In this document: positions 17,208 through 25,660 of the stretch, piece after piece | How positions within the stretch are numbered: the stretch's first letter is position 1 | Layout: each line of letters begins with the position of its first letter | DNA from: Niastella sp966211305 | GTDB taxonomy: Bacteria > Bacteroidota > Bacteroidia > Chitinophagales > Chitinophagaceae | Length of the DNA stretch: 64,000 nucleotides | NCBI GenBank assembly: GCA_966211305.1 | Contig: CBIHPC010000011.1 | Span: 1 to 64,000 of the forward strand | Reading direction: 5' to 3' | Program-made: the position numbers and the translations under genes | Notes under the pieces: generated by a model | The model's database searches: none | What the model was told of the DNA's origin: nothing | What the model saw: the letters and a program-made list of their open reading frames with translations, nothing else

Positions 17208-17307
17208 CTTCTGACAATCACTCCTACTACTTCTCCACTACAACTACCATTTATTCCCCTTTACCTGTACATTTAACCCCTACAGCACCACTACAACTCC
17301 CTGTAAA
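17208..17307. other. G-depleted intergenic stretch with an 11-bp direct repeat
   Basis: Between the divergent GH3 and DoxX-like genes the plus strand has only about four G residues in 100 bases. The word CCACTACAACT occurs at 17235-17245 and again at 17288-17298. The repeats, 53 bp apart, may be operator sites for one or both divergent genes. No protein-coding frame was seen. Confidence 0.45.
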
Positions 17308-17386
17308 ACTTTTTTAGCAAATTATTTTTACCAGCCTGTCCAATTTGCCACACCCCGGTCATTATTGAAATATAAAACAACTCAAT

Positions 17387-17788
17387 ATGACCACACTTCA
17401 AAACAAACCCGCAAAAGGCCGTACGGTTGCCTACTGGATCATTACTTCATTACTGGTTTTGGGTATGTTGTCGGGGGCCATTTCGCAATTACTTAGGTTG
17501 AAAGCGAATACCGATGGTATCATTCATCTTGGTTATCCGGTTTATATGCTTACTATTTTAGGCGCCTGGAAAATTGCCGGGGTGCTGGTGCTGCTGTTAC
17601 CCGGTTTTACCTTACTGAAAGAATGGGCCTATGCCGGATTCTTTTTCCTGATGACCGGTGCGGTCATTTCGCACCTGGTGAGTGGTGATGGATTTACAGG
17701 CGTGATAGCCCAAACCATTTTTGTTATACTGATCGTTTTAAGCTGGTACCTGCGCCCGCAGAACCGGCGGATAGCGATAAACCAATAA
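17387..17788 (+). CDS. DoxX-like family membrane protein
   Basis: A 133-residue protein with four membrane helices: about residues 15-35 (VAYWIITSLLVLGMLSGAIS), 50-75 (YMLTILGAWKIAGVLVLLLPG), 80-98 (WAYAGFFFLMTGAVISHL) and 105-122 (VIAQTIFVILIVLSWYL). The GAWKIAGVLVLLLPG.LKEWAYAG.FF segment is typical of the DoxX-like family (DoxX_2/PF13564 type). Members are often redox-linked or stress-related, but no direct role can be assigned. It starts with ATG and ends at a strong bidirectional terminator shared with the pectate lyase gene. Confidence 0.85.
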   Translation: MTTLQNKPAKGRTVAYWIITSLLVLGMLSGAISQLLRLKANTDGIIHLGYPVYMLTILGAWKIAGVLVLLLPGFTLLKEWAYAGFFFLMTGAVISHLVSGDGFTGVIAQTIFVILIVLSWYLRPQNRRIAINQ

Positions 17789-17790
17789 AC

Positions 17791-17835
17791 AAAAAAGGTG
17801 AGCCGCCCGCCTGTTTGCGGATGACCCACCTTTTT
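17791..17835. terminator. Bidirectional terminator between the DoxX-like gene and the pectate lyase gene
   Basis: AAAAAGGTG on the left pairs with CACCTTTTT on the right, with an inner GC-rich loop (gccgcccgcctgtttgcgg). A-run and T-run flanks make it work in both directions for the converging genes. Confidence 0.75.
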
Positions 17836-17857
17836 CTTCCTGCCAGGGAAAACGTTT

Positions 17858-19486
17858 TTACATTTTTACTTTTACAACGCTGTTGATATACTCTTCAATA
17901 TTGGTATACCCATCGCCATCACGGTCTTTTACCGCATCGGCTGCATTGTTTGGATTTAACTTATGTGCGGTTTCCCAGCTATCGGGCATACCGTCATTGT
18001 CTTTGTCCTTATAAGGCGCGCCTTTGTATTCGGGATAACCGCCCACCTGGCTGGGATGTGTAATGATCCCCTGTTTATAGGAATCAACAGGTAAGCGGCG
18101 TTTGATGAACTGGTTGCCTATATTGGTTTTACCGCCTTCGGTATAGTAGATCTTATTTTCCTTTACCTGTTTTACGATGCGTTCATCAACAGCATCGCGT
18201 TTTGGTAAGGTAGCGCCTGCATTTTCCAATACATAGCTATATGCTTCCTTTGCAGGCATAATGGTAACCTTTGGCATGGGGAAAGGTTTATCAACCCGTA
18301 TCTGCGAAGTGAACTCACCGGCATCTTTCCCGTTACGCACCTGTACGCCACCGGCCCAGTTGTCGTGGGTAACCGCTTCATTTCCTTCCATGATATTGCC
18401 ATTTACATAGGCTTTACCAAACTGTTCGGCATTCGCTTTATCGCGGCCCGACTCCGGTTTCAAAATACGATGACTGATTGGTTGGTCTTTTGGCGTAATG
18501 GGACCGGGTTTGAAATAGTTGTTGATAAAGTTGAACAACGACCGGTGATCACCGCCATCGGCACTGCGGTTCCACCAGTTGTATACAACGTTGTTTACAA
18601 AGTTGAAATCACCATCCATACCTATCGATGGACTGCGGCTGATATTGCTCGACCAAAGGTTACGCATAAACGCACTGTTATGTCCGCCGATGGTGCTGCC
18701 AAAAGCATGGTTATAGGTATCGAGCCCTTCAGAGAAGATACAGTTCGACATGGTGATGTTCACCGTGGGAAGTTTCTGCGGTTTCGATCCATCGCCTTTG
18801 TCGTACACGTGGCGGTACATACTCATATTTTCATCGAGGCCCCAGCTTGCCGATACGTGGTCGAAGACAATATTGCCAACGCCATTGCCGCCAAGCGCGT
18901 CATCGCGGCGGGTTACTTGCGTTTCACCGCGGCGGAAACGCATAAAGCGAACCACAACGTCATGTGTATCTATCCATACAGATTCACCGGCAATACAAAC
19001 GCCATCACCGGGCGCTGTTTGTCCGGCAATTGTGATATACGGCGCGCGAATGATCACCGGGCTTTTCAGGTGAATGATACCGGCTACATTAAACACAATG
19101 ATACGGGCCCCACCCTGCTCGCATGCTTCGCGAAAAGAACCGGCACCGCTATCGTTCAGATTGGTAACTACGAACACCCGGCCGCCGCGGCCACCGAATG
19201 AATAGGCGCCACCACCTTCAGCCCCGGGGAAAGCAGGGATTGTTGCCTGCGGCAGATCAGATGGTTTGGATGCCCAGGGTATAAAGGGTTTACCTTTTTT
19301 GGCATCGGCTTCTATTATGGGCAGGGCCTTTGCCCAGGCCTCATCAGACTTTCTTTTTACTTCATTCAATACTTTATTGGCAGAATCTTCCATTGCCGGG
19401 GGAATGGTGGGATACTGGGCACGGGCAATCGAACCAAAACTTATACAGGTTAATGCCAAAACGGCCACCCGCAGGTTTGTTTTCAT
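17858..19486 (-). CDS. Exported pectate lyase-like protein with calcium-binding C-terminal repeats
   Basis: About 542 residues. The ATG at 19486 gives the signal peptide MKTNLRVAVLALTCISFGSIARA; the frame is open 14 codons further. After a helical linker (residues 25-65) comes a right-handed beta-helix domain of polysaccharide lyase family 1 type: FPGAEGGGAYSFGGRGG, LNDSGAGSFREAC, APYITIAGQTAPGDGVCI, VVVRFMRFRRG, NIVFDHVSASWGLDEN. Near the C terminus two DxDxDG-like loops (DKDNDGMPDSWE and DRDGDGYTNIEEY) look like calcium-binding thrombospondin-3/dockerin-type repeats. It would cleave pectic polymers by beta-elimination in the periplasm or at the surface. The cluster with GH2 and GH3 fits plant cell-wall use. 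Confidence 0.88.
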   Translation of the reverse strand: MKTNLRVAVLALTCISFGSIARAQYPTIPPAMEDSANKVLNEVKRKSDEAWAKALPIIEADAKKGKPFIPWASKPSDLPQATIPAFPGAEGGGAYSFGGRGGRVFVVTNLNDSGAGSFREACEQGGARIIVFNVAGIIHLKSPVIIRAPYITIAGQTAPGDGVCIAGESVWIDTHDVVVRFMRFRRGETQVTRRDDALGGNGVGNIVFDHVSASWGLDENMSMYRHVYDKGDGSKPQKLPTVNITMSNCIFSEGLDTYNHAFGSTIGGHNSAFMRNLWSSNISRSPSIGMDGDFNFVNNVVYNWWNRSADGGDHRSLFNFINNYFKPGPITPKDQPISHRILKPESGRDKANAEQFGKAYVNGNIMEGNEAVTHDNWAGGVQVRNGKDAGEFTSQIRVDKPFPMPKVTIMPAKEAYSYVLENAGATLPKRDAVDERIVKQVKENKIYYTEGGKTNIGNQFIKRRLPVDSYKQGIITHPSQVGGYPEYKGAPYKDKDNDGMPDSWETAHKLNPNNAADAVKDRDGDGYTNIEEYINSVVKVKM

Positions 19487-19705
19487 GTTATAACATTTTG
19501 TGTTTATCATGTTTAAATGTCTGTTCAACCTTTATCAATACCAGAGTCGGTAACAAGTGCTTACAGGTTGCATAGTAGCAGGTGATTTTTGTTAATGCGA
19601 AAGAAAAATGGCGCCCATACCAACATGGATACAGGATATACCAGGATGGACAAATGGAGCCTGTCGTAAAGCGCCAGCTTTGTGGCATCATCAAATGTAA
19701 TAAAA

Positions 19706-20503
19706 ATGAAAACGATATTCATTACCGGCGCATCTGCCGGCCTCGGAAAAGCAACCGCCAAATTATTTGCCGCAAACGGCTGGCGTGTAATTGCCACCAT
19801 GCGCAATCCCGAAAAGGAACAGGAGCTGAAAGCTATCGGCAACATTACGCTGCTGCCACTGGATGTTACCAAACCCGAACAAATTCAGCAAACCGTTCAG
19901 GAGGCAACTGCAATGGCCGGCATCGACGTTGTATTCAACAATGCCGGTTATGGCCTTATCGCTCCTTTAGAAGCTACACGCGAGGATCAAATTGCCAGGC
20001 AGTTCGACACTAATGTGTTTGGAGTTATCAGGGTAACGCAGGCTTTTATCCCTTACTTCAGGGCAAAAGGCAGGGGTCTGTTCATTACCACCACTTCCAT
20101 TGCGGGATTCATGGGTATTCCGCTGAGCTCTATTTATAACGCGACCAAATTTGCCCTTGAAGGCTGGGCGGAAGGTTTGTCGTTTGAAATGAACCAATTG
20201 GGCATCGGCATAAAAACGGTGGCCCCGGGTGGAATAAAAACGGATTTTATCAGCCGCGGGCTCGATACTTCATCCCATGCCGCTTATGATGAAATGACAA
20301 AGAAGTTATATTACAGTTTCAACCCCGATCATTTTACCCCGGCAGAAGAGATCGCGAAAGTGGTTTGGGAAGCGGCTACAGATGGTAAAAAACAACTCCG
20401 TTACCTGGCCGGTAACGATGCGGTGGGCCTGCATGAACAACGCGAACAACTCGGCAGTGAAGGTTTTATCCTGGAAAAAGAAAGATTTTATTTCGGAAAT
20501 TAA
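19706..20503 (+). CDS. Short-chain dehydrogenase/reductase (SDR) family oxidoreductase
   Basis: A classical SDR of 265 residues, with ATG at 19706 chosen over an upstream GTG at 19682. It has the NAD(P)-binding motif TGASAGLG (residues 7-14), NNAG in VVFNNAGYG, and the catalytic Ser/Tyr/Lys set: TTSIAGF, then YNATK. The following PGGIKTDF segment is typical. The Asn before Arg in MRNPEKEQE suggests NADP rather than NAD use. It would oxidise or reduce an alcohol or carbonyl of unknown identity. It is followed by a terminator (20512-20542) and then the AraC regulator on the same strand, which may control it. Confidence 0.93.
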   Translation: MKTIFITGASAGLGKATAKLFAANGWRVIATMRNPEKEQELKAIGNITLLPLDVTKPEQIQQTVQEATAMAGIDVVFNNAGYGLIAPLEATREDQIARQFDTNVFGVIRVTQAFIPYFRAKGRGLFITTTSIAGFMGIPLSSIYNATKFALEGWAEGLSFEMNQLGIGIKTVAPGGIKTDFISRGLDTSSHAAYDEMTKKLYYSFNPDHFTPAEEIAKVVWEAATDGKKQLRYLAGNDAVGLHEQREQLGSEGFILEKERFYFGN

Positions 20504-20511
20504 TGCACATT

Positions 20512-20542
20512 AAAAGTGAAGGGCCATCCCCTTCACTTTTAT
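20512..20542 (+). terminator. Terminator after the SDR gene
   Basis: AAAAGTGAAGGG and CCCCTTCACTTTT form a near-perfect stem with a tiny loop, followed by TATTAAATTT. It lies 10 bp after the SDR stop codon. Confidence 0.75.
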
Positions 20543-20550
20543 TAAATTTG
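20543..20550 (+). promoter_or_regulatory. -7 promoter element of the AraC-type regulator
   Basis: TAAATTTG matches TAnnTTTG exactly and is 14 bp upstream of the regulator ATG. No TTG could be seen at the -33 position because the preceding terminator occupies it. Confidence 0.45.
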
Positions 20551-20563
20551 TAACTGTTACCAC

Positions 20564-21466
20564 ATGACTACACCGGCCATATATAATTCAGTATCGGAAC
20601 TGCACCGGGCGGTTGGCCTGCCTGCGCCGCAACACCCGCTCATCAGCATTGCCAATTATGCTGATATTACCGTTCCAATTGCAGCGCTGCCACCTGCCAT
20701 TGTAATGAACATGTATAAGATCTCATTCAAGTTCAATTTTACCGGCAGGATCAAATATGGCCAGCATTATTATGACTTTGACGCGGGCGGAATGGTGTTT
20801 ACGGCACCCATGCAAATGATGACCGCAGACACTGAAGGCGATTACAGCGGTTATTCGCTGGTGATACATCCGGATTTTTTAAGGAACAGCACGTTGGGCA
20901 AAACGATAAAGGGTTACGGCTTTTTCTCCTATGCCGTCAACGAAGCGTTATGTCTTTCAGAACAGGAGAAGGCGGTGATAAGCGGCATCTTCGAGAGTAT
21001 AAAAAGGGAACTGGCTGAATCGATCGACAATTTCAGTCAGCCCATCATCATTTCACAAATTGAACAGTTGCTCAATTACAGCGACCGCTTTTACAACCGG
21101 CAGTTCATAACCCGTAAAGCGGCGCATCATGATGTGCTTACGAAACTAGATGAAATGCTGAATGATTATTTCGACCGCGATGAAGCATTGTTCGAAGGCA
21201 TACCCGCGGTGCAGGATATAGCATCGAAGCTTAACGTTTCGCAAAGGTATTTAAGCGATATGCTGGGTTCTTTAACCGGGCAAACCACCCAGCAATATAT
21301 ACAGGCCAAAATGATCGAAAAGGCGAAAGAGTTGTTAAGCACCAGCAAGCTTACCATAGCACAGATCGCCTATCAACTGGGTTTCGAATACCCGCAGTCG
21401 TTCAATAAACTATTTAAGAAGAAAACCAATGTATCGCCCCTGGACTTCAGGCATTCGTTTAACTAA
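20564..21466 (+). CDS. AraC-family transcriptional regulator
   Basis: A 300-residue regulator with an N-terminal ligand-sensing domain (FNFTGRIKYGQHYYDFDAGG, then a cupin-like AAPMQM region) and a C-terminal double helix-turn-helix. The latter reads IASKLNVSQRYLSDMLGSLTG for the first helix pair and LTIAQIAYQLGFEYPQSFNKLFKKKTNVSP for the second, the hallmark of the family. The inducer is unknown. It follows the SDR gene after a terminator but in the same direction, so control of that enzyme is plausible though not shown. The gene downstream (cbpM) is convergent. Confidence 0.93.
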   Translation: MTTPAIYNSVSELHRAVGLPAPQHPLISIANYADITVPIAALPPAIVMNMYKISFKFNFTGRIKYGQHYYDFDAGGMVFTAPMQMMTADTEGDYSGYSLVIHPDFLRNSTLGKTIKGYGFFSYAVNEALCLSEQEKAVISGIFESIKRELAESIDNFSQPIIISQIEQLLNYSDRFYNRQFITRKAAHHDVLTKLDEMLNDYFDRDEALFEGIPAVQDIASKLNVSQRYLSDMLGSLTGQTTQQYIQAKMIEKAKELLSTSKLTIAQIAYQLGFEYPQSFNKLFKKKTNVSPLDFRHSFN

Positions 21467-21488
21467 CTGACCGCCGCTTTAAAATTCG

Positions 21489-21779
21489 TTATTCATATAA
21501 ACCGATCTTTTTGCGCAGCTCATGCATTTCCTGCTGCATGGCTTCTATGCGCTCAAGCAAGTGAAAAATGGTCTCTATGCCTTCGAGGTTGATATCGAGG
21601 TCGTAATGCAGCCTTATCATTTTTTCAACCGAGGGCAGCTGCGCATCTGGTATTGCCTGTTGCTCGTTTACTGTTTCGATACTCACCAGGCCATGCTGCG
21701 CCAATGATTCAATAAATGACACTTCAATATGATGGGCTGCGCAGAATTCGCTTACGATGATCAGCGTTTCATTACTCAT
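21489..21779 (-). CDS. cbpM: Chaperone modulator CbpM
   Basis: A 96-residue MerR-like modulator of CbpA. It starts MSNETLIIVSEFCAAHHIEVSFIESLAQHGLV and ends with a helix VEKMIRLHYDLDINLEGIETIFHLLERIEAMQQEM, the layout of CbpM/MerR_2 proteins. In enteric bacteria CbpM binds the J-domain of CbpA and blocks it. Its start codon lies 10 bp after the CbpA stop on the same strand, so the two are co-transcribed with CbpA first, as in other genomes. A coiled tail after residue 60 is present, as expected. Confidence 0.85.
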   Translation of the reverse strand: MSNETLIIVSEFCAAHHIEVSFIESLAQHGLVSIETVNEQQAIPDAQLPSVEKMIRLHYDLDINLEGIETIFHLLERIEAMQQEMHELRKKIGLYE

Positions 21780-21789
21780 GGCAAGTAGT

Positions 21790-22689
21790 TTATTTCAGTT
21801 CTGACAGTTGTTTTATTAGTTCTTTTTGCTTCTCTGTAAGGTTGGTTGGCAATTTTACATGCATGGTCACATACAGGTCGCCAAACTTGCCTTCCTCCTT
21901 ATATACGGGGAAACCCTTTTCTTTAAGCCGCACTTTTGTTCCGTTCTGTGTTTCGGGTTTTACTTTCAGTTTAAGCTTGCCACCCAGGGTATCGACGGTA
22001 ATTTCCCCGCCAAGCAATGCGGTATACAGATCGATATCCTGGTTAAGATACAGATCGTTACCCATGCGTTTGAACGGCGTATTGTTTACAATTGAAAAAG
22101 TGATGTACAGGTCGCCGGCAGGGCCGCCATTCACCCCTTCGCCCCCATGCCCTTTCAGGCGGATCTTCTGGCCATCCTCTATTCCGGCGGGAATCGTAAT
22201 GCGCACATTTTTCCCATTTATCGTGAGCGTTTGTTTATGGGTGGTATATGCATCTGTAAGATCGATCTTTAGCTCCGACTCATAATCCTGTCCGCGAAAC
22301 TTTGCCGTTCTCCTGCCCTGGCCCTGGGGTCTTCCGCCAAACAATGATTCGAAGAATTCGGAGAAATCGCCGCTACCGAAATCTTCGGCAGAAAACCGCT
22401 GACCGCCGCCGCCAAACGGCTGCTGCCGTTGCTGCTCCCTTCTCGCCTGTTCAAACTGTTCGGCATGCGCCCAATCTTTTCCGTACTGGTCGTACTTTTT
22501 CCTTTTTTCAGGATCGCTCAATACCTCATTCGCTTCGTTGATCTGCTGAAACTTCTTACTCGATGCCGCGTCATTGGGATTCACATCAGGATGATGTTTG
22601 CGCGCCAGCTTTCGATATGCCTTTTTTATATCTTCCTGGCTGGCGTTTTTATCAACGCCCAGTATACTGTAATAATCGACGAACTCCAT
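21790..22689 (-). CDS. cbpA: DnaJ-type co-chaperone CbpA
   Basis: A 299-residue co-chaperone that stimulates Hsp70 (DnaK). The N-terminal J-domain carries YSILGVDKNASQEDIKKAYRKLARKHHPDVNP with the essential HPD tripeptide. It is followed by a Gly/Phe and Gln/Arg-rich linker (QQRQQPFGGGGQRF and FGSGDFSEFFESLFGGRPQG) and the two beta-sandwich peptide-binding domains (VRITIPAGIEDGQKIRLKGHG). There is no zinc-finger region, so this is the class B (CbpA) type rather than DnaJ. The order cbpA-cbpM matches the classical operon. No heat-shock site was identified. Confidence 0.93.
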   Translation of the reverse strand: MEFVDYYSILGVDKNASQEDIKKAYRKLARKHHPDVNPNDAASSKKFQQINEANEVLSDPEKRKKYDQYGKDWAHAEQFEQARREQQRQQPFGGGGQRFSAEDFGSGDFSEFFESLFGGRPQGQGRRTAKFRGQDYESELKIDLTDAYTTHKQTLTINGKNVRITIPAGIEDGQKIRLKGHGGEGVNGGPAGDLYITFSIVNNTPFKRMGNDLYLNQDIDLYTALLGGEITVDTLGGKLKLKVKPETQNGTKVRLKEKGFPVYKEEGKFGDLYVTMHVKLPTNLTEKQKELIKQLSELK

Positions 22690-22751
22690 AAAACCGTTTT
22701 TATCTATTTAATACTATCCGGTATTAAATTTACTGAAAGAATATAAACAAA

Positions 22752-22790
22752 AAAAAGACCATGCCGGCAACGGGCGATGGTCTTTTCATG
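22752..22790 (-). terminator. Terminator after the cysteine desulfurase gene
   Basis: AAAAGACCAT and ATGGTCTTTT enclose a small GC-rich loop (gccggcaacgggcg). On the minus strand a T-run follows. It lies between the cysteine desulfurase stop (22820) and the cbpA start. Confidence 0.7.
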
Positions 22791-22819
22791 GCTACACATA
22801 TATGCAGCAATCGTACTAT

Positions 22820-23968
22820 TTATATTTCCTGCAAACTGAACAGTTCTTCCAGCACGCCAACCACTTTATCAACTTCTGCTTTTGTATTGTATTTGCTGAA
22901 TGAAAAACGGATGGTGTTGCAGACCTCATTTTTCTGTAACGCTCTTATTACATGCGAGCCGCTGTTCTCGCCGCTGCTGCAGGCGCTTCCGCCCGATACG
23001 CAAATACCCGCCATATCCAGCTCCAGCAACAACGAACCGCTGTTGGGTGTTTTGGGAAAACAAACGCTCAGTACGGTGTACAATGAATTATCCGGACTGT
23101 TAAAACCAACCCCGGGAATAACCTCCTGCAGTTTTTGTTTCATGTATGCTTTCAACCGGGCGATGTACTGGCTTTCTTTTTCGTAAGCGTTCATGGCCAG
23201 TTCCAGCGCTTTGGCAAAACCAACGATACCATATACATTCTCGGTACCGGCGCGCATGTTGCGCTCCTGCGCCCCCCCATAAATAAGCGGTTCTATTTGC
23301 AAACCGGCATGCACATACAGGATGCCGACGCCTTTGGGCCCATGAAATTTATGACCTGCGCCTGAAATAAAGTGCACACCCGACTCCAGTAAGTTCAACG
23401 GATAATGCCCTACGGTTTGCACACAATCGGAATGAAAGATGGCATTATATTGTTTACACAGGGCGCCTACCCGCACTACATCGAGGAGCGTACCTATTTC
23501 ATTATTCGCATGCATCAAAGAAACCAGTACCTTTTTCCCGGTAGCGGTAACTTCTTTCAACTGCGCTTCGAGGTTATCGTAATCCACTTCACCGGTCTGC
23601 GTCAATGCCACCAGTGAAAAAGGAACCTGCTGGGCGCGGCAGTAATATTCAACCGTATGCAAAACAGCATGGTGCTCGATGGGCGATGTAATGATATGCG
23701 TACAGCCGAGATCGAGCACCGCCGATGCAATGGCGGTGTTGTTGCTTTCGGTACCACCGCTTGTAAAGTAAATGGTGGCAGGAGCTACACCCAGCAGGGT
23801 CGCTACTTTTTTGCGGGCGGTTTCAACTCCCAGCTTCGCCATTCTGCCAACCGAATAATTGGAAGAAGGATTGCCGAAAGTTTCTTTCATGAACGGCAAC
23901 ATTGCCTCCAGCACTTCGCTATCGAGCGGTGTGGTGGCTGCATTGTCAAAATATATTGCTTGCTTCAT
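22820..23968 (-). CDS. Cysteine desulfurase (NifS/IscS family)
   Basis: A 382-residue PLP enzyme that moves sulfur from cysteine to an active-site persulfide for Fe-S clusters or thio-modifications. Typical pieces: YFDNAATTPLDSEVL at the start, SGGTESNN (phosphate binding), EHHAVLHT and HANNEIGT, the PLP lysine Lys207 in SGAGHKFHGPKG, and the active-site Cys330 in GGSACSSGEN. A Gly-Ser-rich loop around the Cys marks the IscS/NifS class rather than SufS. The gene lies 21 bp downstream of the DsbD gene on the same strand, so it is likely co-transcribed with it. No IscU or SufB neighbour is present. Confidence 0.95.
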   Translation of the reverse strand: MKQAIYFDNAATTPLDSEVLEAMLPFMKETFGNPSSNYSVGRMAKLGVETARKKVATLLGVAPATIYFTSGGTESNNTAIASAVLDLGCTHIITSPIEHHAVLHTVEYYCRAQQVPFSLVALTQTGEVDYDNLEAQLKEVTATGKKVLVSLMHANNEIGTLLDVVRVGALCKQYNAIFHSDCVQTVGHYPLNLLESGVHFISGAGHKFHGPKGVGILYVHAGLQIEPLIYGGAQERNMRAGTENVYGIVGFAKALELAMNAYEKESQYIARLKAYMKQKLQEVIPGVGFNSPDNSLYTVLSVCFPKTPNSGSLLLELDMAGICVSGGSACSSGENSGSHVIRALQKNEVCNTIRFSFSKYNTKAEVDKVVGVLEELFSLQEI

Positions 23969-23989
23969 AATTCGCGGAACTATGGTTAT

Positions 23990-25642
23990 TTAATTGGTGG
24001 TATTATATGAATCCAGTCCTTTTTCCAGGAACTCCTTATAACTTTCTACATCATAGTCGGCGCCCTGCGGCGGAGTAAGCAGTTGTTTTGTTTTAGGATC
24101 GAGCAAAACATAAAAGGGCTGTGAATTGGCTTTGAATTCACTTGTTTGCAGATTGCTCCATTTATTGCCGATGGTTTTTATACGGCGTCCATCGGAAGTC
24201 GTATACTGTTCCGCATCGGGCAATGTGGTTTTATCGTCTACATACAACTGGATCAACACATAGTCGTCATTGATCAGTTTGTTAACCCCGGTATCGGGCC
24301 ACACATTCGCTTCCATCTTACGGCAGTTCACACAGGCATGGCCGGTAAAATCGATCATTACCGGCTTGCCTGCATGTTGAGCGTAGGCTATACCTTCATC
24401 ATAATCAAAAAACGGTTGAAAACCTTTCGGGGCTTCAAACAGATCGGCGTATTTGCGCGTTGCGTTCGCCTCCGGTTGTTTTTCATGGCTAACTCCGGAT
24501 GAAAGATCGAAGTCCTGGGTGCTCATTGGCGGCAGGAAAGCGCTTACACTTTTCAGTGGCGCGCCCCATAAGCCGGGCACCAGGTATATGGTAAATGAAA
24601 AGCAAATGATCGCCAGAAATAAACGAGGTATGGATATATGGGTTAAGGGGCTGTCATGATTGAAGCGGATCTTTCCCAACAGGTACAAACCCAGCAACCC
24701 GAAGATCACGATCCAGAGCGACAGGAATATTTCCCTGTCGAACCACTTCCAGTGATATGCGAGGTCAACATTGCTCAGGAACTTTAGGGCAAACGCCAGT
24801 TCAAGAAAACCTAAGGTTACCTTAACGCTGTTGAGCCAGCTGCCCGATTTTGGCAGGGAGTTCATCCAGGAAGGGAACATCGCAAACAGCGTGAACGGAA
24901 GCGCCAGTGCGAGAGAAAACCCAAACATGCCTACCGCCGGCCCCATCAGCGCACCGGTAGTGGCCGTTTGCGCCAGTAATGTACCAATGATAGGTCCCGT
25001 ACAACTGAATGAAACCAGCGCCAGCGTGGCGGCCATAAAGAATATTCCACCCAAACCTTTGCCGCCCGATTTGCTGCCCACCTTATTTACCCAACCGGAC
25101 GGCAATGCAATTTCAAACGCCCCAAAGAACGAAGCGGCAAAAACCACAAGCAATAAGAAAAAGAAGAAATTGAAAATACCGTTGGTAGCAAGATCATTCA
25201 GCGCATCGGCGCCAAACACAAGGGTTATCAATAATCCCAGCGATACGTACAAACCAATAATGCTGAGGCCGTATACAATTGCTTTACCAACCGCGCCCTT
25301 ACCCTTTGAGCTCTTTGTAAAAAAGCTTACCGTCATTGGCAACATGGGAAAAATACAGGGCATCAGTACGGCTGCAAAACCGCCCAGCAAACCGGCAATA
25401 AAAATAGCCGGCAGGGTTTGGGGCGAAGCTTCTTCAGCGCTTTTTATTACAGCATGTTTTATTGCTACGGAATCAGTTTTGGCTGCTACAGGGGCCACCT
25501 GCTCCGTTGCCGCACTATCGGCAATAGGGGTGAACTCTATATCTTCGGTTGATACCGTATCCTGCGCATGCCCTGCAGTAGCGCCGGTAAAAAGAATCAG
25601 TATGATCAACAGGGCTTTCAGCCACGTGTTATTTGAAAACAT
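23990..25642 (-). CDS. Thiol:disulfide interchange protein DsbD, membrane and thioredoxin domains
   Basis: About 550 residues. It begins with a signal peptide (ending GHAQ) and a linker of about 75 residues rich in Ala and Thr. The eight-helix DsbD-beta/CcdA-like membrane domain follows, and its two redox cysteines are visible: Cys96 in AAVLMPCIFPM and Cys214 in LVSFSCTGPIIG. The C-terminal thioredoxin-like domain has Cys437 and Cys440 in GHACVNCRKMEANVW. It would carry electrons from cytoplasmic thioredoxin to the periplasm. The usual N-terminal DsbD-alpha domain is not part of this protein; a separate gene upstream (25661-26116) supplies it. All four redox cysteines are present, and the DsbD-alpha gene adds two more. 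Confidence 0.93.
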   Translation of the reverse strand: MFSNNTWLKALLIILILFTGATAGHAQDTVSTEDIEFTPIADSAATEQVAPVAAKTDSVAIKHAVIKSAEEASPQTLPAIFIAGLLGGFAAVLMPCIFPMLPMTVSFFTKSSKGKGAVGKAIVYGLSIIGLYVSLGLLITLVFGADALNDLATNGIFNFFFFLLLVVFAASFFGAFEIALPSGWVNKVGSKSGGKGLGGIFFMAATLALVSFSCTGPIIGTLLAQTATTGALMGPAVGMFGFSLALALPFTLFAMFPSWMNSLPKSGSWLNSVKVTLGFLELAFALKFLSNVDLAYHWKWFDREIFLSLWIVIFGLLGLYLLGKIRFNHDSPLTHISIPRLFLAIICFSFTIYLVPGLWGAPLKSVSAFLPPMSTQDFDLSSGVSHEKQPEANATRKYADLFEAPKGFQPFFDYDEGIAYAQHAGKPVMIDFTGHACVNCRKMEANVWPDTGVNKLINDDYVLIQLYVDDKTTLPDAEQYTTSDGRRIKTIGNKWSNLQTSEFKANSQPFYVLLDPKTKQLLTPPQGADYDVESYKEFLEKGLDSYNTTN

Positions 25643-25660
25643 AATCGACAGGATAAAGGA

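Noticed and set aside
18365..19201. A 278-codon plus-strand frame
   Set aside because: It is antisense to the pectate lyase gene with its signature motifs.
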